The notes: generated by a model from the sequence alone, not told the origin. Shown: positions 36,209 through 45,603, counted from the stretch's first letter. The stretch: 64,000 nt of DNA from Atlantibacter subterraneus (GCF_027853245.1 NZ_JAPTZM010000008.1), one strand, 5' to 3'. Numbers and translations: made by a program.

Positions 36209-38176
36209 ATGGGTATTTTTTCCATTGCGCCGCAGCACGTTCGTTTTGCGCTGAAACTGGCTACGGCCATCGTGCTGGCGCTGTTTATCGGTTTCCATTT
36301 TCAGCTGGAAACCCCGCGCTGGGCGGTGTTAACCGCCGCGATTGTGGCGGCAGGCCCGGCGTTTGCCGCAGGCGGCGAGCCGTGGTCGGGGGCGATCCGC
36401 TATCGCGGGATGCTGCGTATCGTCGGGACGTTTATTGGCAGCATCGCCGCGCTGATTATTATTATTGCGATGATCCGCGCGCCCGTGGTGATGCTGATGG
36501 TTTGCTGTATCTGGGCCGGTTTTTGCACCTGGATCTCCTCGCTGGTTAAAGTCGAGAACTCCTATGCATGGGGGCTGGCAGGCTATACCGCGTTAATTAT
36601 CGTTATCACCGTGCAGGCCGAGCCACTGCTGACGCCGCAGTTCGCGGTAGAGCGCTGCAGCGAGATTGTGATTGGCATTTGCTGCGCCATTGCCGCCGAC
36701 CTGCTGTTCTCCCCGCGCTCCATCAAGCAGGAAATTGACCGTGAACTGGACGCGCTGCTGGTGGATCATTATCGCCTGATGCAGCTGTGTATCGCCCACG
36801 GCGACAGCGAGGTCGTGGATAAAGCCTGGGGCAACCTGGTGCGCCGCACCACGGCGCTGGAAGGGATGCGCAGCAACCTGAATATGGAATCGTCGCGCTG
36901 GGCGCGCGCCAACCAACGCTTAAAAGCCATCAATACGCTTTCCCTGACCTTAATCACCCAGGCCTGCGAAACTTATCTGATCCAGAACACCCGTCCGGAA
37001 GCGGTGCCGCCGGAATACCACGAGTTTTTCAGCGAGCCGGTCGAAACGGTGGCGGATGTCCATAAGCGTCTGAAATTTATCCGTCGGGCAATGGCCTGGA
37101 CCGGCGAGCGCGATACGCCAGTCACCCTCTATAGCTGGGTGGGCGCGGCGACGCGCTTTCTGCTGCTGAAGCGCGGAGTAATCGGTAATACGCGCATCAG
37201 CGCCGTGGAGGAAGAAATCCTCGAAGGCGAAGTGGTGGTGAAAGCGGCCTCGGCGGAGCGTCATCACGCAATGATCAACTTCTGGCGCACCACGGTATCC
37301 TGCATGCTCGGCACGCTGTTCTGGCTGTGGACCGGCTGGACCTCCGGCAGCGGCGCGATGGTGATGATCGCGGTGGTGACGGCGCTGGCGATGCGCCTGC
37401 CTAACCCGCGGATGGTGTCGCTGGATTTTTTGCTGGGCACGCTGGCGGCGTTGCCGCTCGGGGCGTTTTACTTCCTGATCGTGTTGCCCGCGACCCAGCA
37501 GAGCATGCTGCTGCTGTGCATTAGCCTGGCGCTGCTCGGGTTCTTTATCGGTATTGAAGTGCAAAAGCGGCGGCTGGGTTCGCTGGGCGCGCTGGCCAGT
37601 ACCATCAACATTATCGTGCTGGATAACCCAATGACCTTTGAGTTCAGCCGCTTTCTCGACAGCGCCCTCGGCCAGATTGTGGGTTGCTTCCTGGCGATGA
37701 TTGTGATCCTGCTGATCCGCGACAATTCACAGGCGCAAACCGGGCGGGCCTTGCTTAACCGGTTTATGCTGGCGGCGGTTTCCTCCATGACCACCAACAA
37801 GGCGCGGCGCAAAGAGAACCATCTTCCGGCACTGTATCAACAGCTTTTTTTGCTGCTCAGCAAATTCCCTGGCGATATCGCTAAGTTTCGCCTGGCGCTG
37901 AACCTTATCATCGCCCACCAGCGGCTGCGCGATGCACCGATCCCGGAGAATGACGATCTGTCGGCGTTTCACCGTCAGCTGCGCCGCACCGCTGACCGGG
38001 TGGTATCGGCTTCCAGCGACGATAAGCGCCACCAGACGTTTTTGCAGCTGCTGGATGAGCTCGGTATTTATCAGCAAAAATTGCAGGTCTGGGAAGCGCC
38101 GCTGTCAGTCACCGAGTCGGTGAAGCGGTTAACCGCGATGCTGCGAAAATATCAGCATGCCCTGACTGATAATTGA
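36209..38176 (+). CDS. aaeB: Aromatic carboxylic acid efflux pump subunit AaeB (FUSC family)
   Basis: This 655-aa inner-membrane protein has two blocks of hydrophobic helices (about 15-170 and 365-510) separated by cytoplasmic segments, the FUSC/AaeB layout. The start at 36209 (MGIFSIAPQHVRFALK) is chosen by homology. It exports p-hydroxybenzoate and related acids as a metabolic relief valve. Confidence 0.95.
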   Translation: MGIFSIAPQHVRFALKLATAIVLALFIGFHFQLETPRWAVLTAAIVAAGPAFAAGGEPWSGAIRYRGMLRIVGTFIGSIAALIIIIAMIRAPVVMLMVCCIWAGFCTWISSLVKVENSYAWGLAGYTALIIVITVQAEPLLTPQFAVERCSEIVIGICCAIAADLLFSPRSIKQEIDRELDALLVDHYRLMQLCIAHGDSEVVDKAWGNLVRRTTALEGMRSNLNMESSRWARANQRLKAINTLSLTLITQACETYLIQNTRPEAVPPEYHEFFSEPVETVADVHKRLKFIRRAMAWTGERDTPVTLYSWVGAATRFLLLKRGVIGNTRISAVEEEILEGEVVVKAASAERHHAMINFWRTTVSCMLGTLFWLWTGWTSGSGAMVMIAVVTALAMRLPNPRMVSLDFLLGTLAALPLGAFYFLIVLPATQQSMLLLCISLALLGFFIGIEVQKRRLGSLGALASTINIIVLDNPMTFEFSRFLDSALGQIVGCFLAMIVILLIRDNSQAQTGRALLNRFMLAAVSSMTTNKARRKENHLPALYQQLFLLLSKFPGDIAKFRLALNLIIAHQRLRDAPIPENDDLSAFHRQLRRTADRVVSASSDDKRHQTFLQLLDELGIYQQKLQVWEAPLSVTESVKRLTAMLRKYQHALTDN

Positions 38177-38194
38177 TGGCCGCCGCACAGCCTG

Positions 38195-38225
38195 AAAAAC
38201 CGACGCCCGGGCGTCGGTTTTTTTG
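38195..38225 (+). terminator. aaeXAB terminator
   Basis: A GC-rich perfect inverted repeat (AAACCGACGCCC / GGGCGTCGGTTT) is followed by seven T, 20 nt after the aaeB stop. Confidence 0.92.
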
Positions 38226-38277
38226 TAGCTATACTTAGCCGAGGTTCCAAAAAAGCACCATCCATCAGGAGGAAACG

Positions 38278-39732
38278 ATGACAACACAAGCACTCCAGGA
38301 CAGTGAATTCTTTAAGACGGGCTATCTGGTTAATGGCGAATGGCATCAGGCCGACGAGACCTTTGACGTACTGAATCCGGCGACGGGAGAAGTCATTGCC
38401 AAAGTGGCGAAAGCGGGTAAGAAAGAGACTCAGGCCGCTATCGCGGCAGCCAGCAAGGCATTCCCGGCCTGGCGGGAAAAGACGGCAAAAGAGCGTTCTA
38501 CCTTGCTGTATCGCTGGTTTGAACTGATTAACGAAAACAAAAGCTGGCTGGCGCGGTTAATGACTCTGGAACAGGGTAAGCCGCTGAAAGAAGCGGAAGG
38601 CGAAGTGGACTACGCGGCCAGTTTTATCCAGTGGTTCGCCGAAGAGGCGAAACGCGCTAACGGCGAAATTATTCCTCCAGCCAAGCCCGGCTCGCGCATC
38701 CTGGCGACCCGCGAACCGGTGGGCGTGGTGGCGGCCATCACCCCGTGGAACTTCCCGATGGCGATGCTGACCCGCAAACTCGGTCCGGCGCTGGCTGCGG
38801 GCTGTACCGGCGTGATCAAACCCGCCAATAACACCCCACTGTGCGCGTTCGCACTGCTGGCGCTGGCGAAAAAAGCGGGCATTCCGGATGGCGTGCTTAA
38901 CGCCGTAGCCGGTAAGACGCCGGAAATCAGCGATGCGATTATGGAAAGCAACGAGGTGCGCAAAATTTCGTTCACCGGGTCAACGGCGGTGGGCAAAACC
39001 CTGGTGCGCAACGCGGCGGAAACCATGAAAAAAGTCTCCATGGAGTTAGGGGGCAATGCGCCGTATATCGTGTTCGACGACGCGGATATCGATGCAGCGG
39101 TGAAAGGCGCGATCGCCAATAAATTCCGCAACGCCGGGCAGGTGTGCGTCAGCGTCAACCGCTTCTTTATTCAGGATGGCGTGTATGATCGCTTCGTCAA
39201 TCAACTGGCCGAGGCGGTGAACCAACTCAAAGTCGGCAATGGCCTGGAAGAGGGCGTGATTGTCGGGCCGCTGATTGAGAAAGCAGGCGTGGATAAAGTG
39301 CGCGAGCACGTGGAAGATGCCATCACCAAAGGCGCAAAAGTGCTGGCGGGGGGTAAAGCCCACGAACTCGGCGGCAATTTCTGGCAGCCGACGGTACTGA
39401 TTGACGCCAGCGACGATATGAAGCTCGCCCAGGAAGAAACCTTCGGGCCGCTGGCCGCCTGCTTCCGCTTCAGCAGTGAAGAAGAGGTGATCAAGCGCGC
39501 CAACAATACGCCGTATGGCCTGGCCGCCTATTTCTATACTCAGAATCTCCAGCGGGCATTCCGCGTCTCATCGCAGTTGGAAAGCGGAATGATCGGCGTG
39601 AATGACTGTGCGGTTTCGACCGAGCTGGGACCGTTCGGCGGCGTGAAAGAGTCGGGTCTGGGGCGTGAAGGATCGGTGCTGGGGCTGGAAGAGTATCTGG
39701 AAGTGAAAACTCTGCATATCGGCGGACTGTAA
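38278..39732 (+). CDS. gabD: NAD(P)-dependent succinate-semialdehyde dehydrogenase
   Basis: This 484-aa aldehyde dehydrogenase oxidises succinate semialdehyde to succinate. Motifs are AITPWNFPMAM, the active-site glutamate in MELGGNAPYIV, the catalytic cysteine in NAGQVCVSVNRF, and EETFGPLA. Length and sequence fit GabD/SSADH type I better than other ALDHs. It has its own AGGAGG ribosome site. There is no gab operon around it, and E. coli has nothing between aaeB and yhcO, so it is an insertion. It may act on aldehydes from aromatic catabolism (inference), so the symbol is by family. Confidence 0.85.
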   Translation: MTTQALQDSEFFKTGYLVNGEWHQADETFDVLNPATGEVIAKVAKAGKKETQAAIAAASKAFPAWREKTAKERSTLLYRWFELINENKSWLARLMTLEQGKPLKEAEGEVDYAASFIQWFAEEAKRANGEIIPPAKPGSRILATREPVGVVAAITPWNFPMAMLTRKLGPALAAGCTGVIKPANNTPLCAFALLALAKKAGIPDGVLNAVAGKTPEISDAIMESNEVRKISFTGSTAVGKTLVRNAAETMKKVSMELGGNAPYIVFDDADIDAAVKGAIANKFRNAGQVCVSVNRFFIQDGVYDRFVNQLAEAVNQLKVGNGLEEGVIVGPLIEKAGVDKVREHVEDAITKGAKVLAGGKAHELGGNFWQPTVLIDASDDMKLAQEETFGPLAACFRFSSEEEVIKRANNTPYGLAAYFYTQNLQRAFRVSSQLESGMIGVNDCAVSTELGPFGGVKESGLGREGSVLGLEEYLEVKTLHIGGL

Positions 39733-39761
39733 CCGGTGACCACAATGATGGGTGACGACCA

Positions 39762-40040
39762 ATGCAAATCTACACTTTTGACTTTGATGAAATCACCGAT
39801 CAGGCGGATTTTTATCGCGATTTTACCCGGATGTTTGGGCTGACGAAGCAGCAGGTGAATAATCTCGATAGTTTATGGGAGGTGGTGACGGAGGGGTATT
39901 TGCCGTTGCCGCTGGAGATCGAGTTCGTTCACTTATCGGAAGAGAACCGTCGGCGGTTTGGGGCGCTGATTTTGCTGTTTGATGAAGCAGAAGAGGAGTT
40001 GGAAGGCCAACTCCGCTTCAATATTCGCCATTCTTCATGA
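39762..40040 (+). CDS. yhcO: Barstar-family protein YhcO
   Basis: This 92-aa small acidic protein matches the barstar (RNase inhibitor) fold family: FDFDEITDQADFYRDF, LDSLWEVVTEGYLPLPLEIEF, LILLFDEAEEE. No barnase-like nuclease is visible nearby, so its target is unknown. The E. coli homologue has the same position. Confidence 0.9.
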   Translation: MQIYTFDFDEITDQADFYRDFTRMFGLTKQQVNNLDSLWEVVTEGYLPLPLEIEFVHLSEENRRRFGALILLFDEAEEELEGQLRFNIRHSS

Positions 40041-40043
40041 CCG

Positions 40044-40068
40044 AAAAAAGCCCCAGGCGAACTGGGGC
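40044..40068 (-). terminator. Terminator of the first yhcN paralogue
   Basis: A stem GCCCCAG / CTGGGGC with a 5-nt loop is followed on the minus strand by TTTTTT. It lies just past the yhcO stop and serves the convergent DUF1471 gene. Confidence 0.85.
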
Positions 40069-40094
40069 AAGTCGTCGGACACGACGACGAGGTC

Positions 40095-40361
40095 TTACTT
40101 ATACAGCTCTGCGGTCGCGTGCCAGGTGTCACCGGTACGCGCTTCGATCACGCGGTAAGCCGACGCGCCTTTCTGATCGGCTTTTTCAGCCAGCGCTTCA
40201 CGCATATCCATCGGCGAGCTGCCGTGCTGGGCAACAGAGATAGTGCCCATGGATTGCAGGTTTTGGGCATCCTGTGCGCTAACTTGTTGTACCGCGGCGT
40301 TAGCACCGAAAGCCATCAGGGAAGCCAGAGTAACTGCGGCAAGGGTAAATTTAGTTTTCAT
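40095..40361 (-). CDS. DUF1471 periplasmic protein, YhcN paralogue
   Basis: This 88-aa secreted protein has a signal peptide cleaved after GANA (about 22) and a DUF1471 domain ending in EKADQKGASAYRVIEARTGDTWHATAELYK. The C-terminal half is nearly identical to the neighbouring yhcN, while the N-terminal half diverges, so it is an older tandem duplicate. BhsA/McbA/YhcN proteins respond to acid or oxidative stress and affect biofilm. E. coli has one copy here. Confidence 0.9.
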   Translation of the reverse strand: MKTKFTLAAVTLASLMAFGANAAVQQVSAQDAQNLQSMGTISVAQHGSSPMDMREALAEKADQKGASAYRVIEARTGDTWHATAELYK

Positions 40362-40454
40362 AGTCGTTTCCTCAATTAGTGCCTGTGGTCGGCAGGTGAA
40401 CGCACTGTACGGACCACAGGTCGATTCATTTATGCAGGTGAACAGGGTTAATGC

Positions 40455-40718
40455 TTATTTGTACAGCTCGGCAGTGGCGTGCCATTCGTCGCCGGTGTGC
40501 GCTTCGATAACGCGGTAGGCGGATGCGCCTTTTTCCTGCGCTTTCTGGTCGAGCATTTCACGCATGTCCATTGGTGAGCTGGTCACGGAAGAAACAGAGA
40601 CAGTGCCGAGTGACTGACGACCCTGGGCCTGTTGCGCATCGATAGACGTTGCGGCAAAAGCACCAAAGGAGAGCATTGAAAGCAGGCTTAACGTTGCTAC
40701 GGTTGATTTGATTTTCAT
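40455..40718 (-). CDS. yhcN: DUF1471 periplasmic stress protein YhcN
   Basis: This 87-aa secreted protein has a signal peptide cleaved after FAA (about 22) and a DUF1471 domain. It is the copy closer to E. coli YhcN (SPMDMREML, HATAELYK). The E. coli gene is induced by cytoplasmic acid and peroxide. It is 93 nt upstream of the paralogue in the same direction, so the two may be co-expressed. Confidence 0.92.
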   Translation of the reverse strand: MKIKSTVATLSLLSMLSFGAFAATSIDAQQAQGRQSLGTVSVSSVTSSPMDMREMLDQKAQEKGASAYRVIEAHTGDEWHATAELYK

Positions 40719-41066
40719 GATCGTTACCTCGTCGTATTTTTTATCTTTATCTTTGGGGTCTCATTTCGTGATCCTCATCACAAAATCAAGTATACACTAA
40801 TCACGCTAAAAATTAATACCACGCTAATTATTTACAATGAAACTTTGTTTCCAGAAACGGACTTTTTATGCCCTGTGGTTATAAAAAATTCACCTTTAGT
40901 GCTTTTAAGAAATGAAAATCCAGTAAAATCAGCGGGATAAGTGAATTTGATGTTTTGTGCTTTTTAGATGAGATGTAATGAGGTTGTAACGTTTGACGGT
41001 AGAAGGGCGTTCCGGGGACGTAACAGAAGCGATAACCGCCGCAGGCGCGGCGGTTAGAGTGAAAGC
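40719..41066. other. yhcN-argR intergenic region (348 nt)
   Basis: This is an AT-rich promoter region for yhcN (minus strand). At the argR-proximal end there is the hairpin TAACCGCCGC / GCGGCGGTTA (41033-41056), the likely argR terminator. No gene is seen. Confidence 0.6.
41033..41056 (-). terminator. argR terminator
   Basis: A perfect 10-bp GC-rich stem with a 4-nt loop lies 10 nt after the argR stop. The following minus-strand sequence (ATCGCTTCTG) is not T-rich, so it may need Rho or act as an RNA stabiliser. Confidence 0.6.
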
Positions 41067-41537
41067 TTAAAGTTCTTGTTCGAACAGTACCAGAATGGCT
41101 TCGTACAGTTCTTTCACCGAAAAATCTTTGGCTGGGGTAGTAAAGATGGTGTCATCCCCGGCGATAGTGCCCAGGATCCCTTCCGCTTTACCCAACGAGT
41201 CGAGCAGGCGCGCGATCAACTGCGCAGCACCCGGGCTGGTGTGGATCACCACCACCGCATTGTTGTAATCAATATCCAGCACTAAATTTTTAAGCGGGCT
41301 GGAGGTGGTGGGTACGCCCAGTTCTGCCGGCAGGCAATACACCATCTCCATTTTAGCGTTACGGGTACGCACCGCGCCGAATTTGGTCAGCATGCGGGAG
41401 ACTTTGGACTGGTTAATGTTCTCGTAGCCTTCGTCCTGCAACGCCTGGACAATCTCTCCCTGAGAACTGAATTTCTCTTCCTTTAATAAGGCTTTGAAAG
41501 CTTTGACTAATTCTTCTTGTTTTGCCGAGCCGCGCAT
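41067..41537 (-). CDS. argR: Arginine repressor ArgR
   Basis: This 156-aa hexameric repressor of arginine biosynthesis also assists XerCD at cer. The N-terminal winged helix (about 1-70, with NINQSKVSRMLTKFGAVRTRN) binds ARG boxes. The C-terminal domain (GTIAGDDTIF) binds arginine and oligomerises. It is autoregulated through the boxes at 41564-41601. Confidence 0.97.
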   Translation of the reverse strand: MRGSAKQEELVKAFKALLKEEKFSSQGEIVQALQDEGYENINQSKVSRMLTKFGAVRTRNAKMEMVYCLPAELGVPTTSSPLKNLVLDIDYNNAVVVIHTSPGAAQLIARLLDSLGKAEGILGTIAGDDTIFTTPAKDFSVKELYEAILVLFEQEL

Positions 41538-41959
41538 AGGTCACCTACAATCTGGCGAAAGAAACAACATTATTATGCATTTATCTGAATTTTTATGCAA
41601 ATGCCAGGCCGAAAAAGTGGCTGAAATAATGTTATGAAAGCGGCGGATTTTATCAAATTTTGTTATTGGTGAACATGCCTGCGTCACGACTCGAAAATAA
41701 GCCATTAAGTAAATCAAATGTTATGAAATTGATGTTGTTTTGATGATTAAAGAGGGTGTAATGTAACCGCCTGTTGATATGTTGCTTCGGTAGCGATCCG
41801 GCTATTTTCCTGACGTGCGTGAAGGCTGTGCTATTAAGAGCCGGTATGACTTCTCAATCTGAAGGTGAAAAGATTGTAATGACTTCCGCCCTGGATCATC
41901 ATGGTCGCCATCCAAGGAGTAACGGCACTTTAATTGCAAATCATAATAAGGAGTTTAGG
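41538..41959. other. argR-mdh divergent intergenic region (422 nt)
   Basis: It holds the tandem ARG boxes near argR and the mdh promoter and leader. The mdh-proximal part is expected to carry the ArcA and CRP control known for E. coli mdh, but I cannot place those sites by eye. No gene is seen. Confidence 0.5.
41564..41601. promoter_or_regulatory. Tandem ARG boxes upstream of argR
   Basis: The better 18-bp box (41584-41601) reads TCTGAATTTTTATGCAAA, close to the ARG consensus TGAATWWWWATTCA. A weaker box (41564-41581) ends in ATGCAT and is separated by 2 bp. Two-bp spacing is what is reported for argR itself, against 3 bp for other arg operators. Confidence 0.75.
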
Positions 41960-42898
41960 ATGAAAGTTGCAGTCCTCGGCGCGGCCGGTGGTATTGGCCA
42001 GGCGCTTGCCCTTCTACTCAAGACCCAACTGCCTTCAGGTTCAGAACTCTCCCTCTACGACATCGCGCCGGTTACCCCGGGCGTCGCTGTTGACTTAAGC
42101 CATATCCCGACCGCGGTGAAGATCAAAGGCTTCTCCGGCGAAGACGCGACTCCGGCGCTGGAAGGCGCGGACGTGGTGCTGATTTCCGCAGGCGTGGCGC
42201 GTAAACCGGGTATGGATCGCTCTGACCTGTTTAACGTCAACGCGGGCATCGTAAAAAACCTGGTGCAGCAGATTGCGACCACCTGCCCGAAAGCGTGCAT
42301 CGGTATCATCACTAACCCGGTAAACACCACCGTTGCTATTGCGGCGGAAGTGCTGAAAAAAGCCGGCGTTTACGATAAGAACAAACTGTTCGGCGTGACC
42401 ACGCTGGATATCATCCGCTCCAACACCTTTGTGGCGGAACTGAAAGGCAAACAGCCGACCGACGTTGAAGTTCCGGTTATTGGCGGCCACTCTGGCGTGA
42501 CCATTCTGCCGCTGCTGTCCCAGATCCCGGGCGTGAGCTTCTCCGAGCAGGAAGTGGCTGACCTGACCAAACGCATTCAGAACGCGGGCACCGAAGTGGT
42601 TGAAGCCAAAGCGGGTGGCGGATCGGCGACGCTGTCGATGGGCCAGGCGGCGGCACGTTTCGGCCTGTCGCTGGTTCGCGCGATGCAGGGCGAACAAGGC
42701 GTGGTGGAATGCGCCTATGTTGAAGGCGACGGCGAGCACGCGCGTTTCTTCTCTCAGCCGCTGCTGCTGGGTAAAAACGGTATCGAAGAGCGTCAGAGCA
42801 TCGGCACCCTGAGCGCGTTTGAGCAGCAGGCGCTGGAAGGTATGCTGGATACCCTGAAAAAAGACATTACCCTGGGCGAAGAGTTCGTTAACAAGTAA
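41960..42898 (+). CDS. mdh: Malate dehydrogenase
   Basis: This 312-aa NAD enzyme of the TCA cycle interconverts malate and oxaloacetate. The N-terminal Rossmann motif is VLGAAGGIGQALALLL. Substrate arginines are in ARKPGMDRSDLF and ITNPVNTTV, and the catalytic histidine is in IGGHSGVTILPLLSQ. The start at 41960 has TAAGGAG upstream; long upstream in-frame sequence is leader. Confidence 0.98.
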   Translation: MKVAVLGAAGGIGQALALLLKTQLPSGSELSLYDIAPVTPGVAVDLSHIPTAVKIKGFSGEDATPALEGADVVLISAGVARKPGMDRSDLFNVNAGIVKNLVQQIATTCPKACIGIITNPVNTTVAIAAEVLKKAGVYDKNKLFGVTTLDIIRSNTFVAELKGKQPTDVEVPVIGGHSGVTILPLLSQIPGVSFSEQEVADLTKRIQNAGTEVVEAKAGGGSATLSMGQAAARFGLSLVRAMQGEQGVVECAYVEGDGEHARFFSQPLLLGKNGIEERQSIGTLSAFEQQALEGMLDTLKKDITLGEEFVNK

Positions 42899-42920
42899 TC
42901 GTCGCGGGTTAAGAAAGCAA

Positions 42921-42948
42921 AACCGGAACGTGAGTTCCGGTTTTTTTT
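42921..42948 (+). terminator. mdh terminator
   Basis: A stem AACCGGAAC / GTTCCGGTT with loop GTGA is followed by a run of T, 22 nt after mdh and just before the convergent degS end. Confidence 0.93.
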
Positions 42949-42954
42949 CGCTTG

Positions 42955-44019
42955 TCAGTTGGTTGCCGGGTATTCCTGAACGGTGACCTGCAGCGTGAGT
43001 TGCTTATCATCACGCATCACCACCACCGGAATCACCGAGCCAGGGCGAATTTCCGCCACCTGGTCCATGGTTTCCAGCGCTGAAATGGCGGGTTTGTTGT
43101 TTACCGAGACAATCACGTCGTTGACCTGAACACCGGCATGCGCCGCCGGGCCGTCCGGGGTCACTTCATTAACGATAATTCCCTGGATCTGATCGATGCC
43201 TGCCGCCGGGGCGTGCATCGGCGAGATTTCCCGCCCGCCAATACCGATATAGCCACGAATAACGCGGCCATCGCGGATCAGCTTATCCATAATTTTGGTC
43301 GCCAACTGGGTGGGGATCGCAAAGCCGATCCCTTCCGGCGTTTCGCCGTCGTTGCTTTTATCAAATGACAGGGTGTTGATGCCCATTAACTCGCCGAGCG
43401 AGTTGACCAGCGCGCCGCCGGAGTTGCCGTGGTTAATCGAGGCATCAGTTTGCAGGAAACTTTGTCGACCAGACGGGTTAAGGCCAATACGCCCGGTGGC
43501 GCTGATAATCCCCTGGGTAATGGTCTGCCCGAGGTTGTAGGGGTTGCCAATCGCCATCACCACGTCGCCGATATGCGGCATGCGTTTACCGTTGATGGGA
43601 ATAATCGGCAGCGAGGTGGCGTTGATTTTTAACACTGCCAGATCGGTCAGGCTGTCGGAGCCGACCAGCAGCGCTTCAAATACTCGTCCATCCTGCAACG
43701 CGACGATGATCTGGTCAGCATCGTTAATCACGTGTTTATTGGTAAGGATATAGCCGCGCTGATCCATGATCACCCCGGAACCCAGGGTACGGATTTCAAG
43801 CTGATTACGCCCACCGTTGCTGACGCCGCGGTTATAGACGTTCACCACCGCAGGCGCGGCGCGGCGCACCGCCGAGTTATAGCTCAGCGGCGTGTCATCT
43901 GCGCTGTTATACGCAGGCGTCAATTCGGCGTCGTTTTTGCGTAATGACGGCATCAGCGCCAGCAAAAGCGCAGCGACAATCAGTCCAAGAAAGACGGGCC
44001 GTAAAAGCTTCAGAAACAT
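42955..44019 (-). CDS. degS: Site-1 protease DegS
   Basis: This 354-aa inner-membrane-anchored periplasmic serine protease senses unfolded porin C-termini and cuts RseA to start the sigma-E response. An N-terminal TM helix (about 5-25) is followed by the trypsin-like domain (His in NKHVIND, Asp in DSLTDLAVLKI, Ser in GNSGGAL) and a single PDZ domain (about 255-350). Adjacent to degQ as in E. coli. Confidence 0.97.
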   Translation of the reverse strand: MFLKLLRPVFLGLIVAALLLALMPSLRKNDAELTPAYNSADDTPLSYNSAVRRAAPAVVNVYNRGVSNGGRNQLEIRTLGSGVIMDQRGYILTNKHVINDADQIIVALQDGRVFEALLVGSDSLTDLAVLKINATSLPIIPINGKRMPHIGDVVMAIGNPYNLGQTITQGIISATGRIGLNPSGRQSFLQTDASINHGNSGGALVNSLGELMGINTLSFDKSNDGETPEGIGFAIPTQLATKIMDKLIRDGRVIRGYIGIGGREISPMHAPAAGIDQIQGIIVNEVTPDGPAAHAGVQVNDVIVSVNNKPAISALETMDQVAEIRPGSVIPVVVMRDDKQLTLQVTVQEYPATN

Positions 44020-44111
44020 GGGTAAACGTTAGTTAGCAGGGAGACCGGGGCAGCATACCATGAGATTAGCGGACATCACACGCGCCGGTGTGATGTCCGT
44101 GAGCAAAACCG

Positions 44112-45479
44112 TTAACGCAGCAGCAGATAGATGCTGTCGTTGCCGCGCACGATGTGCAGCGCGATAACGGACGGTTTGGATTCCATCAGTTTGCGCATCT
44201 CAGCGATGGTGCTGACGCGATCGCTGTTGACGCCAATAATCACATCATCCTTATGCAAGCCGGCCTGCGCCGCCGCGCTGCCTTTCTCGACATTTTCGAT
44301 GGTGACGCCTTTGGTGCCGTCTTTCAGCTGGCCGTCGCTCAGCGTCGCGCCCTGCAGGGCCGGGATAATCATATCGGCGCTGGCGGAAGACGAGGTGCTT
44401 TTATCCAGCGTCACTTCCACATCCAGCGGCTTCCCGTCGCGCAGTAATCCTAATTTAACTTTGGTGCCCGGTGCGGTAGTGGCGATGCGCGAGCGCAGCT
44501 CGGCAAAGCTACTCAGGGTTTTGCCGTTCAGGCTGACGATCACGTCGCCGGATTTAATCCCGGCCTTCGCCGAGCCGGAATTCGGCAACACTTCGCTGAC
44601 GAATGCGCCGCGCTGAACGTTGAGATTAAAGGCTTTTGCCAGATCCGCGCTCATCTCGGTGCCTTTAATGCCTAACAGGCCGCGTTTGATTTCGCCGGAC
44701 TGAATCAGCTGGGTCGCCAGGGTTTGCGCCATATTGCTCGGAATGGCGAAGCCGATACCGACGCTACCGCCGCCCGGCGCGAGGATGGCGGTGTTAATGC
44801 CGATCAGCTCACCGTTAAGATTCAGCAGCGCGCCGCCGGAGTTGCCGCGGTTAATTGAGGCGTCGGTCTGAATGAAGTTTTCCAGCCCTTCCAGATTGAG
44901 CCCGCTACGGCCCAGTGCGGAGATAATCCCCGAGGTGGCGGTTTGCCCCAGACCAAAGGGATTGCCGACCGCTACGGCAAAATCGCCGACGCGCAGGGCA
45001 TCGGAATCCGCAACCTTAATTTGTGTCAGGTTGGTGGCGTTTTGCAGTTGCAGCAGTGCGATATCGCTCTGATCGTCGCCGCCGATCAGTTTGGCGTCGA
45101 ACTCGCGGCCATCATTGAGCTGAACGCTGATTTTTTGCGCCTGATTAATGACGTGATTGTTGGTCAGCACATAGCCTTTGGCCGCGTCGATAATGACGCC
45201 AGAGCCCAGGCCTTCAAACGGCTGCGCAGGTTGATCGGGCAGCTCCTCACCGAAGAATTTCTTCAACTCTTCCGGGACTTTCTGGCTCTGGGTGGCGGTG
45301 CCTTCAACCTGCACGCTGACCACCGCAGGCAGCACTTTTTCCAGCATTGGGGCAAGGCTTGGGATCGCCGCCTGGCCCGGCACCTGGGACGGGATCGCCG
45401 CCGCTACCTGACTCGGTGCCGAGAGAGATAACCCGACACTTAACGCTAACGCACTCAACAACAGGGTTTGTTTTTTCAT
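44112..45479 (-). CDS. degQ: Periplasmic serine endoprotease DegQ
   Basis: This 455-aa HtrA-family protease-chaperone has a signal peptide cleaved near SQVAAA. The catalytic triad is in NNHVINQ, DQSDIALLQL and RGNSGGALLN, and two PDZ domains (about 260-350 and 365-450) follow. The start at 45479 (MKKQTLLLSALALS) gives the E. coli length; a 14-residue upstream frame is rejected. Confidence 0.97.
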   Translation of the reverse strand: MKKQTLLLSALALSVGLSLSAPSQVAAAIPSQVPGQAAIPSLAPMLEKVLPAVVSVQVEGTATQSQKVPEELKKFFGEELPDQPAQPFEGLGSGVIIDAAKGYVLTNNHVINQAQKISVQLNDGREFDAKLIGGDDQSDIALLQLQNATNLTQIKVADSDALRVGDFAVAVGNPFGLGQTATSGIISALGRSGLNLEGLENFIQTDASINRGNSGGALLNLNGELIGINTAILAPGGGSVGIGFAIPSNMAQTLATQLIQSGEIKRGLLGIKGTEMSADLAKAFNLNVQRGAFVSEVLPNSGSAKAGIKSGDVIVSLNGKTLSSFAELRSRIATTAPGTKVKLGLLRDGKPLDVEVTLDKSTSSSASADMIIPALQGATLSDGQLKDGTKGVTIENVEKGSAAAQAGLHKDDVIIGVNSDRVSTIAEMRKLMESKPSVIALHIVRGNDSIYLLLR

Positions 45480-45603
45480 GAATGCTCGCTCTCGCAACCT
45501 GGAATATGAAATGTCACCCAAAACGTGTCGATGTTATTGAATTCCCGAACGGGTAACAATGGAGACATTGTTTCGATTGATATCCTTTACTATACGTCAG
45601 GCA

